From Pseudomonadales bacterium (GTDB lineage: Bacteria; Pseudomonadota; Gammaproteobacteria; Pseudomonadales; Porticoccaceae), in NCBI GenBank assembly GCA_024234435.1, contig JACKOF010000001.1, forward strand, positions 930,001-994,000: DNA of 64,000 nucleotides. The letters are read 5' to 3'. Under the pieces are notes generated by a model. The model was not told where the DNA came from. It saw only the letters and a list, made by a program, of their open reading frames with translations, and searched no databases. Of the stretch, positions 9,290-18,642 are shown piece after piece. Positions within the stretch are counted from its first letter, which is position 1. Each line of letters starts with the position of its first letter. The translations under genes and the position numbers were made by a program.

Positions 9290-10292
9290 GGCGCGAGAAT
9301 GCCCCTCTGGTTTTATTGGCGTAGGCTACCAGCGACAACATCACGGGCACCTCCACAAGAACGCCAACCACTGTGGCCAGTGCAGCACCAGAGTGAAGAC
9401 CAAATAATGAAATCGCTACCGCGACGGCAAGTTCGAAGAAGTTGCTGGTGCCGATCAGAGCTGCGGGTGCTGCTATATTGTGGGCTAGATTCAATTTTTT
9501 TGCGGAAAAATAAGCCAGAAAAAAAATACCGTAGCTTTGCAGGATTAGCGGTATTGCAATTAACAGAATCACCTGCGGGCTGCTAAGAATAGTTTTTGCC
9601 TGAAACCCGAAAAGCAGAACAACGGTTGCTAATAGACCAATCACGGATAGGGGTTTCAGTTTGTGAACGAACCCTGAAATGTGGTTATGTAGCAACTTTC
9701 TGGTTAACAGGCCTGCCAGTAGAGGAATTACAACGTACAGAATTACCGACAACGTGAGGGTTTTCCAGGGTACCGTGATGTCTGAAACTCCCAACAAAAA
9801 GGCGGCGAGAGGAGCGAAGGTAAACACCATGATAATGTCGTTAACCGATACCTGAACAAGTGTGTAATTCGGGTCGCCATCAGTCAGTTTGCTCCACACA
9901 AATACCATTGCGGTGCAAGGCGCCACCCCGAGCAGTATCATGCCGGCGATGTATTCATTGGCATCCTCCGGGTTAACAAGGCCGCTAAACAGGTAGTGGA
10001 AGAACAGCCAACCCAGACCAACCATAGTAAAAGGTTTTATCAGCCAGTTGACGACCAGTGTTAGCGCCAACCCTTTCGGCTTCTTGCCGACATTTGCCAG
10101 AGAAGAAAAATCGACCTGAATCATCATCGGGTAAATCATTACCCAGATCAGCACCGCGATAACAAAATTAACGTGTGCATATTCCAGTGTAGATATAGCT
10201 GAGAATAATGCGGGGGAACCATTGCCGAGTATGACTCCCAGCGTAATTGATAGAGCAACCCAAAGACTTAGATAACGCTCGAATATACCCAT
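9282..10292 (-). CDS. arsB: ACR3-family arsenite efflux permease
   Basis: This 336-residue inner-membrane protein has about ten helices. The conserved Cys lies in GVAPCTAMVFVWS (near residue 127), and NWLIKPFTM is typical of ACR3 (bile/arsenite/riboflavin transporter superfamily), not of the unrelated E. coli ArsB. It exports As(III). It starts one base after the arsC stop and overlaps arsH, showing tight operon packing. The symbol arsB is used loosely; acr3 is the more exact name. Confidence 0.92.
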   Translation of the reverse strand: MGIFERYLSLWVALSITLGVILGNGSPALFSAISTLEYAHVNFVIAVLIWVMIYPMMIQVDFSSLANVGKKPKGLALTLVVNWLIKPFTMVGLGWLFFHYLFSGLVNPEDANEYIAGMILLGVAPCTAMVFVWSKLTDGDPNYTLVQVSVNDIIMVFTFAPLAAFLLGVSDITVPWKTLTLSVILYVVIPLLAGLLTRKLLHNHISGFVHKLKPLSVIGLLATVVLLFGFQAKTILSSPQVILLIAIPLILQSYGIFFLAYFSAKKLNLAHNIAAPAALIGTSNFFELAVAVAISLFGLHSGAALATVVGVLVEVPVMLSLVAYANKTRGAFSRHE

Positions 10293-10293
10293 C

Positions 10294-10761
10294 TTAATTT
10301 CCCAGGTTATTTAGCAGGTTTTGTTGTTCTGCTGGTGATAAATCATTGATTTTGGCCTCACATAAGGTTGTTGCACGAGCAGCTAACAGGTCGATCAGTC
10401 GATAAAATCCGTTGATGATGTCTTCGTCTGAGCCGGACATGGCTGAAGGATCTTTCAAACCCCAGTGAACCTTGATGCTATCGCCAAACCAGATAGGACA
10501 CTGTTCGCCGGCTGCTGAATCGCAGACAGTAATGACCACGTCGGGTTTCCAGTTTTCGTGTTGATCCCAGGACTGGCTCGACAAGTTGCCAGTGGGAATA
10601 CCCTTGTCACGCAGTGTTTTAAGGGAGAGGGGATGTACCTCTCCTACCGGTTGACTGCCGGCTGACCTTGCGACAATAGTGCCTTTACAGACGTGATTAA
10701 ATACCGCTTCAGCGAGGATGCTTCGGCAGCGGTTATGCGTACAAATAAATAGTATTTTCAT
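10294..10761 (-). CDS. arsC: Arsenate reductase, low-molecular-weight phosphatase type
   Basis: This 155-residue cytoplasmic enzyme reduces arsenate to arsenite for export by the neighbouring ACR3. The P-loop FICTHNRCRS near the N-terminus (CxxxxxR with the nucleophilic Cys) and the later VCDSAAGEQCP pair of cysteines mark it as the LMW-PTP class of ArsC. The DPS motif (GLKDPS) supplies the general acid Asp. The gene follows arsR by three bases. Confidence 0.92.
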   Translation of the reverse strand: MKILFICTHNRCRSILAEAVFNHVCKGTIVARSAGSQPVGEVHPLSLKTLRDKGIPTGNLSSQSWDQHENWKPDVVITVCDSAAGEQCPIWFGDSIKVHWGLKDPSAMSGSDEDIINGFYRLIDLLAARATTLCEAKINDLSPAEQQNLLNNLGN

Positions 10762-10764
10762 AGG

Positions 10765-11115
10765 TTAACAACATTGTTCTTTGCGCTGAGGACGATTGCC
10801 CATTTGCTTTAATCGCTGATCAGCAGATTTCAGGTAATCTTTATTTTGGGCACAGGTTTGCACAAGTACGTCTTTTGCCCACGGGGGTAGTTCGGGGTTT
10901 ATTTGATAAAAAACCCATTGTCCTTCACGCCGGTCTTTTAACAGCTCGCATTCTCTGAGCTGTGCCAGGTGGCGAGATATTTTTGGCTGGCTTTCGTCAA
11001 GAGCGGTTGTTAATTCACAGACGCACAGCTCGCCTTCCTGCTGGATTAACAAGATAGACTGCAGTCTGGTCTCGTCAGCCAGGCATTTGTAGAATTGAAG
11101 AGGCGTGATATTCAT
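10765..11115 (-). CDS. arsR: ArsR/SmtB-family arsenic-responsive repressor
   Basis: The 116-residue winged-helix repressor has the metal-site motif ELCVCEL in the recognition-helix region, whose cysteines bind As(III), and the recognition helix SQPKISRHLAQL. It ends in a Cys pair (EQCC). It is the first gene of the ars operon. The ATG at 11113-11115 has no Shine-Dalgarno sequence and lies eight bases after the promoter -10 box, so the mRNA is probably leaderless. A palindrome spanning start codon and -10 box is the likely self-operator. Confidence 0.92.
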   Translation of the reverse strand: MNITPLQFYKCLADETRLQSILLIQQEGELCVCELTTALDESQPKISRHLAQLRECELLKDRREGQWVFYQINPELPPWAKDVLVQTCAQNKDYLKSADQRLKQMGNRPQRKEQCC

Positions 11116-11153
11116 ATATGAAAAATCATATATATGTTTTTTCGTATATTCAA
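11114..11153 (-). promoter_or_regulatory. ars promoter with overlapping ArsR operator palindrome
   Basis: On the minus strand TTGAAT (11148-11153) and TATGAT (11125-11130) are 17 bases apart, a near-ideal sigma70 promoter. The perfect inverted repeat ATATATGA/TCATATAT (11114-11121 and 11126-11133, four-base spacer) covers the -10 box and touches the arsR start codon. Binding of an ArsR dimer there would block transcription start. Confidence 0.7.
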
Positions 11154-11259
11154 TAGTGGTTTGTTACTTTCTGCCGGGGTTGCCAGACTCGATCAACAGG
11201 GAGTGGTAATATTTCCACCCATGATATTAAGGCTATATAGTTAACAGCGAGGACAGAAA

Positions 11260-11832
11260 GTGCCAGACAAGCAGTTTATCGATGCCCAGCAATTACTGGA
11301 TGACTCTTTCTCGCTAGGGCTACAGGTTCTGGAGAGTGGTTTTCGGCCTGATTTTATTGTGGGCGTCTGGCGTGGAGGAACGCCAGTGGGCATTGCTGTG
11401 CAGGAATTGCTGGAATATTGTGGTGTCAGTACAAACCATATTGCCATTCGCACTTCTCTGTATACCGGTATTGATCAGCGGGCAGGGCATGTCCGTGTGC
11501 ACGGATTGGGCTACGTGACAGAAAATATCCGTCCTGGTGATAGTTTGCTGATTGTTGATGATGTCTATGATACCGGGCTGAGTATTCATCAAATTATTCA
11601 CGACTTCGAGGTAGCGCTTGGGGTCGATACACACGAAATCCGTGTTGCGACGCCTTATTTCAAGCCTGCCAATAATCAGTCCGAACGGGTGCCCGATTAT
11701 TACCTGCACGAGACTGACCAGTGGCTGGTGTTTCCGCATGAGTTGAGTGGGTTAAACGCCACAGAAATCATAGCGCGAAAGCCGGGTATTCACGCCTTGA
11801 AAGACAAGCTTCTGGAATTGTCCGGGGTGTAG
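11260..11832 (+). CDS. Purine-type phosphoribosyltransferase family protein
   Basis: The 190-residue product contains the PRPP-binding motif LLIVDDVYDTGLS near residue 95 and VGVWRGGTPVG near residue 30, the signature of type I phosphoribosyltransferases. The length and these motifs resemble hypoxanthine/xanthine-guanine salvage enzymes, but the base-specificity hood cannot be judged by eye. The start is GTG with GAGGA six bases upstream. It stands alone on the plus strand, divergent from arsR. Confidence 0.8.
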   Translation: MPDKQFIDAQQLLDDSFSLGLQVLESGFRPDFIVGVWRGGTPVGIAVQELLEYCGVSTNHIAIRTSLYTGIDQRAGHVRVHGLGYVTENIRPGDSLLIVDDVYDTGLSIHQIIHDFEVALGVDTHEIRVATPYFKPANNQSERVPDYYLHETDQWLVFPHELSGLNATEIIARKPGIHALKDKLLELSGV

Positions 11833-11885
11833 AGTTAGCCCATCTCAGGGCTTGGTTTTTCTGGATAACCTCTATTGAAGGTTAA

Positions 11886-12368
11886 CTACTGGTGGAGTAG
11901 AAAATCTCTGGCAGTATTCAGTTTGGATGCCAGATAGTCGTTACCGCCCCTGTCGGGATGAAGTTTTTGCATCAATTTTTTGTGTGCATGGATAATCTCT
12001 TCCCGGCTGGCTCCGGGCGCCAATCCGAGCAGTTGCCAAGCCTCTTCCTCTGTCATATTGCCACTGCTGGGTGGAGGTTGTGTATCTCTTGTCTGCTGGT
12101 GTTTTTTTCGCAACCAGGGCAGCAAGATAGGCAGGTTTCTCAGTGCCAGCCCCAGCACACCTTTGAGTAAGGGGAGAGCGGCTGTTACTGCGGCTGCAAT
12201 CCAATGAACGCGTCCTGTTGCAACGAGCAATAGCACAATGCAAAACAGTGCCCAGAAACCGGAATTCAACAAAAACTCCTGTTTCTGTTGGGGGTTCCGC
12301 TTTTTATATTCCAGCCAGAATAAATAACCCAGTATGCCTACGGCCAGTATGATGATGAGTCTGGACAT
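11886..12368 (-). CDS. Membrane-anchored J-domain protein
   Basis: This 160-residue protein has an N-terminal membrane helix (residues 2-19), a second hydrophobic stretch (about 32-75) and a C-terminal J domain (about 105-160) with the HPDRGG motif. The HPD tripeptide stimulates the ATPase of a DnaK-type chaperone. The layout resembles small membrane DnaJ proteins of the DjlA/Pam18 type: the J domain follows a short helix-breaking PPPSSGN linker and lies in the cytoplasm. Its client is unknown. It lies downstream of acnB on the same strand but beyond that gene's terminator. Confidence 0.8.
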   Translation of the reverse strand: MSRLIIILAVGILGYLFWLEYKKRNPQQKQEFLLNSGFWALFCIVLLLVATGRVHWIAAAVTAALPLLKGVLGLALRNLPILLPWLRKKHQQTRDTQPPPSSGNMTEEEAWQLLGLAPGASREEIIHAHKKLMQKLHPDRGGNDYLASKLNTARDFLLHQ

Positions 12369-12441
12369 GATGAGTAATAGTCTCGGTATCGATTGCTCTT
12401 TGAGTGATTATGCACTGTAAAAACTGTTTTGTGTGCAAGAA

Positions 12442-12470
12442 AAAAGCCCCACTGGTGTGGGGCTTTTCGC
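12442..12470 (-). terminator. Rho-independent terminator downstream of acnB
   Basis: AAAAGCCCCAC (12442-12452) and GTGGGGCTTTT (12457-12467) pair perfectly around a TGGT loop. On the minus strand the stem ends in a T run 20 bases after the acnB stop. Confidence 0.8.
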
Positions 12471-12488
12471 ACAACGGCTGGTTAGCCG

Positions 12489-15098
12489 TTAGGCCACTTC
12501 AACAATTTGTTCTGCAGCAATTCGTTTGCCTTCTTCCGCAGATTTCTGGAATGACGCAATCTGGTCGAAGTTCATGTAGCGGTAGATTTCCGCAGACATT
12601 GAATCGAGATTTTTCGCGTACTCCATATACTCCGCTGGCGTTGGAAGACGGCCAAGAATACCGCCAACCGAGGCGAGCTCTGCTGATGTCAGGTAAACAT
12701 TGGCTCCGTCACCGAGGCGGTTTGGGAAGTTACGGGTGGAGGTCGACAGTACCGTAGTCCCTGCTTTTACGCGTGCCTGGTTGCCCATGCACAGAGAACA
12801 ACCCGGCATTTCGGTGCGTGCACCCACTTTGCCATAAATGTTGTAATAACCTTCTTCCATTAGCGTATGTGCATCCATCCGGGTGGGAGGGCAGATCCAG
12901 AAGCGGGTATTAATGGAATCAGCATTATCCAACAGTTTTCCGGCAGCGCGGAAGTGGCCGATATTGGTCATGCAGGAGCCAATAAAAACTTCATCAACCT
13001 TGTCGCCAGCCACTTCAGATAGCAGTTTGGCATCATCCGGATCATTCGGGCAGCAAACCACAGGCTCCGTCACTTCAGCCAGATCGATCTCGATAACTGC
13101 TGCGTACTCGGCATCGGCATCGGCAGACATCAGGCTGGGGTTGGCCAGCCATTCTTCCATTTTGCGAACGCGACGTTCAAGGGTACGCACATCGCCGTAA
13201 CCTTCGGCAATCATCCAGCGCAGCAGCGTGACGTTAGAGCGCAGGTACTCCGATACGGAGTCTTCGCTCAATTTAATGGTGCAACCCGCTGCAGAGCGTT
13301 CTGCTGAAGCGTCAGATAGTTCAAAGGCTTGTTCAACAGTGAGGCTATCCAGACCTTCAATTTCAAGGATGCGGCCAGAGAAGAAATTCTTTTTGCCTTT
13401 CTTCTCAACAGTTAGCAGGCCTTCCTTGATACCGTAGTACGGTATTGCATGCACAAGATCGCGCAAGGTGATACCGGGCTGCATTTCACCTTTGAAGCGA
13501 ACCAGCACAGATTCAGGCATGTCCAGCGGCATTACACCTGTAGCGGCGGCAAAAGCAACCAGACCGGAACCACCAGGGAATGAAATACCCATTGGGAAGC
13601 GAGTGTGTGAGTCACCGCCGGTACCCACAGTGTCCGGCAATAACATGCGGTTCAACCAGCTGTGAATAATGCCATCGCCAGGACGCAGAGAAACGCCGCC
13701 ACGATTCCTGATAAAGTCAGGCAAGGTGTGTTGAGTGCCAATATCCACGGGTTTCGGGTAAGCCGCAGTATGACAGAACGATTGCATGACAAGATCAGCA
13801 GAGAAGCCCAGACAAGCCAAGTCTTTAAGCTCATCACGGGTCATTGGCCCTGTAGTGTCCTGAGAGCCAACTGTAGTCATTTTAGGCTCACAGTAGGTGC
13901 CGGGGCGAATACCTTCAACACCGCAGGCTTTACCCACCATTTTCTGGGCCAGGGTGTAACCTTTACCAGTATCTTCTGGTTGGTGAGGCTTGCGGAACAA
14001 GTCCGAAGCAGGCAGGCCCAGGTGCTCACGGGCGCGCTGGGTCAGGCCGCGACCAATAATCAAATTAATACGGCCATCAGCCTGCACTTCATCGAGAATA
14101 ACGTCGGATTTGAATTCGAATTCAGAGATGACTTCGCCAGCTTCGTTCAGGATTTTGCCATCATAAGGACGAATTTCAATTACGTCACCATAATTGATAT
14201 TGTCTACCGGTGCTTCGAATACCAGCGCACCAGCATCTTCCATGGTGTTGAAGAAAATAGGTGCTACCTTGCTACCGATACAGATACCGCCGGAGCGTTT
14301 GTTTGGAACACCAGGCATGTCCTCACCAAAGAACCAAAGAACGGAGTTAGTGGCAGACTTTCGTGAAGAACCTGTGCCGACAACATCGCCAACAAAAGCA
14401 ACTGGCATCCCGGTTGCTTGAAGCTCTTCAATTTGTTTCATTGGTCCGACAACACCATGCTCTTCAGGCGTCAGGCCGTCGCGGGTCATTTTGTACATGG
14501 CTTTGGCATGCAGCGGAATATCCGGTCGCGACCAGGCATCCTGTGCCGGGGAAAGGTCATCAGTGTTGGTTTCACCAGTCACCTTGAATACTACAGCCTT
14601 GATGCTTTCGGGTACGGCATCGTTTTCAGTAAACCATTCACCGTCGGCCCAGGATTGCAATACAGCTTTGGCGTGCTCGTTACCGGCATCAGCTTTTTCT
14701 GCCACATCGTGGAAGGCATCAAATACCAGCAACGTGCCTTTCAGTTCTTCTGCGGCCTGGGCAGCAAGCTCTGCGTCATCCAGCAGTTCAACCAGTGTTG
14801 CTACGTTGTATCCGCCGTGCATGTTGCCCAGCAGAGTGACTGCCTGGCTGCGGCTGATCAGTGGCGAGGAGGCTTCGTTTTTAACAATGGCACTCAGAAA
14901 ACCGGCTTTGACATACGCAGCCTCATCAACACCGGGTGGAACTCTGTTGCTGATCAGGTCAACCAGAAATTCCTCTTCACCAGCCGGTGGATTTTTGAGA
15001 AGTTCCACCAGAGCTGCGGTTTGCTCCGGGTCCAGAGGTTTGGGTACAACGCCCTCTGCAGCGCGTTCTGCTACGTGTTTACGGTAGGCTTCGAGCAC
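12489..15098 (-). CDS. acnB: Aconitate hydratase B
   Basis: AcnB interconverts citrate and isocitrate in the TCA cycle with a [4Fe-4S] cluster. The 869-residue length is normal. It has the N-terminal HEAT-like domain, the swivel domain (DVVGTGSSRKSATNS) and the catalytic domain with GGDSHTRFP, FIGSCMTNIGHFR and GCSLCMGNQARV, whose cysteines bind the cluster. The start is GTG with AGGA about eight bases upstream. It is monocistronic, flanked by a terminator on one side and about 220 bases of divergent intergenic DNA on the other. Confidence 0.96.
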   Translation of the reverse strand: MLEAYRKHVAERAAEGVVPKPLDPEQTAALVELLKNPPAGEEEFLVDLISNRVPPGVDEAAYVKAGFLSAIVKNEASSPLISRSQAVTLLGNMHGGYNVATLVELLDDAELAAQAAEELKGTLLVFDAFHDVAEKADAGNEHAKAVLQSWADGEWFTENDAVPESIKAVVFKVTGETNTDDLSPAQDAWSRPDIPLHAKAMYKMTRDGLTPEEHGVVGPMKQIEELQATGMPVAFVGDVVGTGSSRKSATNSVLWFFGEDMPGVPNKRSGGICIGSKVAPIFFNTMEDAGALVFEAPVDNINYGDVIEIRPYDGKILNEAGEVISEFEFKSDVILDEVQADGRINLIIGRGLTQRAREHLGLPASDLFRKPHQPEDTGKGYTLAQKMVGKACGVEGIRPGTYCEPKMTTVGSQDTTGPMTRDELKDLACLGFSADLVMQSFCHTAAYPKPVDIGTQHTLPDFIRNRGGVSLRPGDGIIHSWLNRMLLPDTVGTGGDSHTRFPMGISFPGGSGLVAFAAATGVMPLDMPESVLVRFKGEMQPGITLRDLVHAIPYYGIKEGLLTVEKKGKKNFFSGRILEIEGLDSLTVEQAFELSDASAERSAAGCTIKLSEDSVSEYLRSNVTLLRWMIAEGYGDVRTLERRVRKMEEWLANPSLMSADADAEYAAVIEIDLAEVTEPVVCCPNDPDDAKLLSEVAGDKVDEVFIGSCMTNIGHFRAAGKLLDNADSINTRFWICPPTRMDAHTLMEEGYYNIYGKVGARTEMPGCSLCMGNQARVKAGTTVLSTSTRNFPNRLGDGANVYLTSAELASVGGILGRLPTPAEYMEYAKNLDSMSAEIYRYMNFDQIASFQKSAEEGKRIAAEQIVEVA

Positions 15099-15322
15099 AA
15101 TTGAATCCTCATACTATCGGTCGAATAAAAGGGGTCAGCAAAATCTGCAAATCAGAAAATTGTTGACTACTTCAGGAAGCGCGGCATTTTACTACAAATA
15201 CCCTTATTTCGCATGGGTGTTTCGGAAATATTGAACATTTATCCCGTGGATTATTTGGTAAACTGGCCGATCTATAACAACAACGTAATTTAACCAATAA
15301 CAATTATTTTAAGGCAGACAGT

Positions 15323-15967
15323 ATGTTAAAACTCCATGGTTTGGTGATTAGTAACTATTACAATATCGTTAAACTCGCTTTACTGGAGAAAGGATTCGAC
15401 TTTGAAGAGGTACATGCAGCACCTTCGCAAGAAGAGAGTTTTCTGGCAATAAGCCCTATGGGCAAAATCCCTGTTCTTGAAGCCCGAGAAGGTTTTCTTT
15501 CTGAAACATCCGCTATTTTGGAGTTTCTGGAAGAAATTAACCACGAAATCCCGTTACTGCCTGAAGATCACTACGCTCGCAGTAAAGTCAGAGAGCTGAT
15601 GAAGGTGTTTGAGCTGTATATCGATCTCGCTATTCGGCCACATATTGGTGCAGTTTTTGGTTGGCATGAACTCGATGAAAGCCGCGTGCCTGCAAGCAGG
15701 GCACTGCTTGAGCAAGGGTTGGCGGCAGTCGAACGTATGACCTGTTTTGAGCCCTATTTACTGGGGCGTGAATTTAGTGCGGCTGATATTTATGGCTATT
15801 ACACCCTGGATCTTGCCCAGGTTGTTGCTCAACATATATTTGAGCAGGATATCTACAGCAGCATGCCCGGCTTGACGCAATGGAGAGATAAGATTGCCGC
15901 AAGACCATTAACCCGCAAAGTTGATGCTGCTGCAGCGGAAGCTAGAAGCAAACTCGCCAAAACCTAA
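15323..15967 (+). CDS. Glutathione S-transferase family protein
   Basis: The 214-residue cytosolic protein has an N-terminal thioredoxin-like domain (residues 1-80) with the glutathione-contacting SPMGKIPVLE and SETSAILEFLEE motifs, then an all-helical C-terminal domain. The substrate is unknown. Divergent from acnB, it is followed after 49 bases by miaE and may be co-transcribed with it. Confidence 0.85.
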   Translation: MLKLHGLVISNYYNIVKLALLEKGFDFEEVHAAPSQEESFLAISPMGKIPVLEAREGFLSETSAILEFLEEINHEIPLLPEDHYARSKVRELMKVFELYIDLAIRPHIGAVFGWHELDESRVPASRALLEQGLAAVERMTCFEPYLLGREFSAADIYGYYTLDLAQVVAQHIFEQDIYSSMPGLTQWRDKIAARPLTRKVDAAAAEARSKLAKT

Positions 15968-16016
15968 TAAGTCAATTTAAGTTTTTTATATAACCTATTG
16001 TTATTTATATTTTATT

Positions 16017-16628
16017 ATGGATAAGATTTTACAGTTTTTGGGTTGCGAGACACCTCGGGAATGGATCGATCAGGCTTTGCAGTACCCGGAAGAGCTGCTG
16101 ATCGATCATGCTAACTGCGAAAAGAAAGCCGCAAGTACCGCATTGAATCTGATTTATCGCTATATCGATAATCTGGAGCTGCTGAATAAAATGTCGAAGT
16201 TGGCGAGAGAAGAGTTACGTCATTTTGAGCAGGTTATTGCGATCATGAAGAAACGCAAGGTCGCGTACCGTGCGCTCAGTGCTTCCCGATACGCTGCAGG
16301 AATGCGGACACTGGTGAGAACCCATGAACCGGCGAAGTTAATTGATACCCTGATTGTCGGTGCGTTTATTGAAGCCCGTTCTTGCGAACGCTTTGCCAAA
16401 TTGGCGCCATATCTTGATGATGAATTGCAGAAATTTTACCTGTCGTTACTAAAATCAGAGAGCCGACATTATCAGGATTACCTGGGGTTGGCCCGCAAAG
16501 CTGCACAGAAAAATAACTCGAAAGAAGATGTCGACGCACGCATTCAGATTTTTAGAGAGCAGGAGCGAGCGTTGATAGAATCACCCGATACCGAATTCCG
16601 GTTCCATTCCGGGCCGCTTGTGCAATAG
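16017..16628 (+). CDS. miaE: tRNA 2-methylthio-N6-isopentenyladenosine hydroxylase
   Basis: MiaE hydroxylates the isopentenyl group of ms2i6A37 in tRNAs. The 203-residue product is the four-helix diiron type with DHANCEKKAA, EELRHFEQ, IEARSCERF and ESRHYQDYL, which supply the Glu and His iron ligands. Oxygen and a reductant are needed. The ATG lies in a weak AT-rich context without a clear Shine-Dalgarno sequence. Confidence 0.92.
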   Translation: MDKILQFLGCETPREWIDQALQYPEELLIDHANCEKKAASTALNLIYRYIDNLELLNKMSKLAREELRHFEQVIAIMKKRKVAYRALSASRYAAGMRTLVRTHEPAKLIDTLIVGAFIEARSCERFAKLAPYLDDELQKFYLSLLKSESRHYQDYLGLARKAAQKNNSKEDVDARIQIFREQERALIESPDTEFRFHSGPLVQ

Positions 16629-16708
16629 CATCTTGCCTGAGGAAAGAGCTATGGTGCCCTCTGGATAAACGTTAGCTATTAATATAAGGATGAAAACAGG
16701 ATTTCCTC

Positions 16709-17479
16709 ATGTGTGAATTACTTGGTATGAGCGCCAATGTGCCAACTGATATTTGCTTCAGTTTTACCGGGCTCACGCGCCGCGCCGGAAAAACGGGGCC
16801 TCATGTGGATGGCTGGGGGATTACTTTCTACGATGGTAAAGGCTGTAGAAGTTTTAAGGATACATTACCTGCCAGTGAATCAACGATCGCGAAATTTATT
16901 CAGAATTACCCCATTAAAAGTTGTGCTGTTATCAGTCATATCCGTCAAGCCAACGTCGGCAGTGTGGCGCTGGAAAACACCCACCCTTTTACCAGGGAGC
17001 TGTGGGGCAGGGAATGGACTTTTGCGCATAACGGCCAGCTGGAAGGTAGTGAGGGTCTGGAATTCCGATTCTTCCAACCCGTGGGTGATACCGACAGTGA
17101 ACGCGCGTTCTGCTGGTTGCTGAAACAGCTCCACGAGCAATACCCGCAGGCGCCGGATAATTTCAGGAATATTTTTGACACGCTGGTCGATAGCTGCCAC
17201 CGCCTGCGTGGAATGGGCGTGTTCAATATTCTGTTAACCGACGGCGAGTACGTTTTTGCCTATTGCTCAAACAACCTTCACTGGATTACACGCTGCGCGC
17301 CCTTTGGCGAAGCCAGACTGATTGACGAAGAGATGCGTGTGGATTTTTACCAGGAGACCACGCCTAATGACATTGTTACTGTCATTGCCACCCAACCACT
17401 AACAGATGACGAGGCCTGGCAGAAAATGCAGGAGGGTGAGGCGAGGCTGTTTCGTTTTGGTCAGTTAGTTGAATTTTAG
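16709..17479 (+). CDS. Class II glutamine amidotransferase, YafJ type
   Basis: This 256-residue Ntn-type hydrolase has Cys2 right after the initiator Met (MCELLGMS), which becomes the catalytic N-terminal nucleophile. HIRQANVGS, ENTHPFTRELWGREW and FAHNGQLEG form the glutamine pocket. E. coli YafJ is its best-known relative and its acceptor substrate is not established. The ATG choice is fixed by the need for Cys2. It stands alone after miaE. Confidence 0.88.
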   Translation: MCELLGMSANVPTDICFSFTGLTRRAGKTGPHVDGWGITFYDGKGCRSFKDTLPASESTIAKFIQNYPIKSCAVISHIRQANVGSVALENTHPFTRELWGREWTFAHNGQLEGSEGLEFRFFQPVGDTDSERAFCWLLKQLHEQYPQAPDNFRNIFDTLVDSCHRLRGMGVFNILLTDGEYVFAYCSNNLHWITRCAPFGEARLIDEEMRVDFYQETTPNDIVTVIATQPLTDDEAWQKMQEGEARLFRFGQLVEF

Positions 17480-17637
17480 CATTGTGATTGATTCTGTTTG
17501 TGGTAGAAGCGAGCAAGACAATCAGAATGAAAGAGTGTCGAAGATAACAGCGGAACATCTCTTTCGTTTTTATTTTTTGATAACGCCAAAGGTGTTATAA
17601 ACATGCTCTCAGGAATCAATTATAAAAAGGAAGAAAA

Positions 17638-17979
17638 ATGTTAAGCGCAGGATTGTCGGCTTTTGTTGTATTTATGCTTATTAAACTTCTGGAACGAAAA
17701 ACGGAAGAAAGCCACATAGACGGTTTTATTTCGTTTGTATTTGTCATTGTTCCCTACATGATTATGTTTCTGATAGGGCTTGCGGTAGCTATTTTCGACC
17801 TCCCGGAGTGGTTTACTTATATAGGGTCGGTTTTTTTCTTTGGTGTTCCTCTCTTTATGTTGAAATATCAGTTCGAGTTTAGCTGGTCTAAATCTGCAGG
17901 TTATGCCTCCGCTATTTTGGCCTGTGTTATCACCACCGAAATGCTTTTTATGACAGTCTTTCAGGGTCTGAATACATAA
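17638..17979 (+). CDS. Small integral membrane protein of unknown function
   Basis: The 113-residue product has four predicted membrane helices: about 1-17, 33-52, 60-80 and 92-110. A GGAAGAAAA ribosome site precedes the ATG closely. I do not recognise a family. About 215 bases without a visible gene follow, up to the convergent DUF1761 gene. Confidence 0.6.
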   Translation: MLSAGLSAFVVFMLIKLLERKTEESHIDGFISFVFVIVPYMIMFLIGLAVAIFDLPEWFTYIGSVFFFGVPLFMLKYQFEFSWSKSAGYASAILACVITTEMLFMTVFQGLNT

Positions 17980-18196
17980 CCATCGGTCACGAGTCAGTCA
18001 AAAACTGCAGGTCAGGGCCGCATCAGAAAAGTAGCAAATTATGTCGTTGGGTCGGGAAGGGAACAGCGATGCAGGTGTTTTGCGTTGCAGTAGTGCCTCT
18101 TATCATTGGTCAGCACCTGTGGTGTTGAATTAAAGAGACTGCGAGCGGGCTCGCTCCAAGGGCAAAACCATACCAAAGAGATTGGGCTACCGGCCC

Positions 18197-18595
18197 TTAA
18201 ACCGGCCAATAGCTGATTACCAGTGCCATAATCAGAAAGCGGCCAACATGAAAGCCGCAGTCAATCAACCAGAGTGCCAGACTTCTGTTGGCAAACTGAT
18301 AGTTGATACCCATTGAGGCGGATACGAAAGCTACGCTAATCAGCAATGCCAGTGGTATGGACAGACCTGGAGCCGGATTTGGCCCCATCACATGGGCGAA
18401 GGCAAAAGCGGTAAACAGGGTGATGGAAAATGTCAAAGTGTAAACTCTGAATGAGGTGGCAGAAGCCTGAATGGGGTTGATTTCCACTTCACGGCACCAG
18501 CGTTTCCTAAACAGTAGGGGTGAATACCAGAGAGCGCCAAAGACAAAGCTGGCTACGGCTGCGGCTAATATGGGGTAAAGGTTAATGACGGGCAT
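18197..18595 (-). CDS. DUF1761 family membrane protein
   Basis: This 132-residue protein has about four helices. Its N-terminal AAAVASFVFGALWYSPLLF segment is characteristic of DUF1761, a family without a proven function. It lies 48 bases after a DUF2937 gene on the same strand, and the two may share a transcript. Confidence 0.75.
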   Translation of the reverse strand: MPVINLYPILAAAVASFVFGALWYSPLLFRKRWCREVEINPIQASATSFRVYTLTFSITLFTAFAFAHVMGPNPAPGLSIPLALLISVAFVSASMGINYQFANRSLALWLIDCGFHVGRFLIMALVISYWPV

Positions 18596-18642
18596 AGTAG
18601 GGTCCTTGTCTGTCGCAGTATGAGTTTGGCTGGGCGATCAGC

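Noticed and set aside
13662..14366. Plus-strand frame of 234 codons inside acnB
   Set aside because: It is a shadow of the conserved acnB reading frame.
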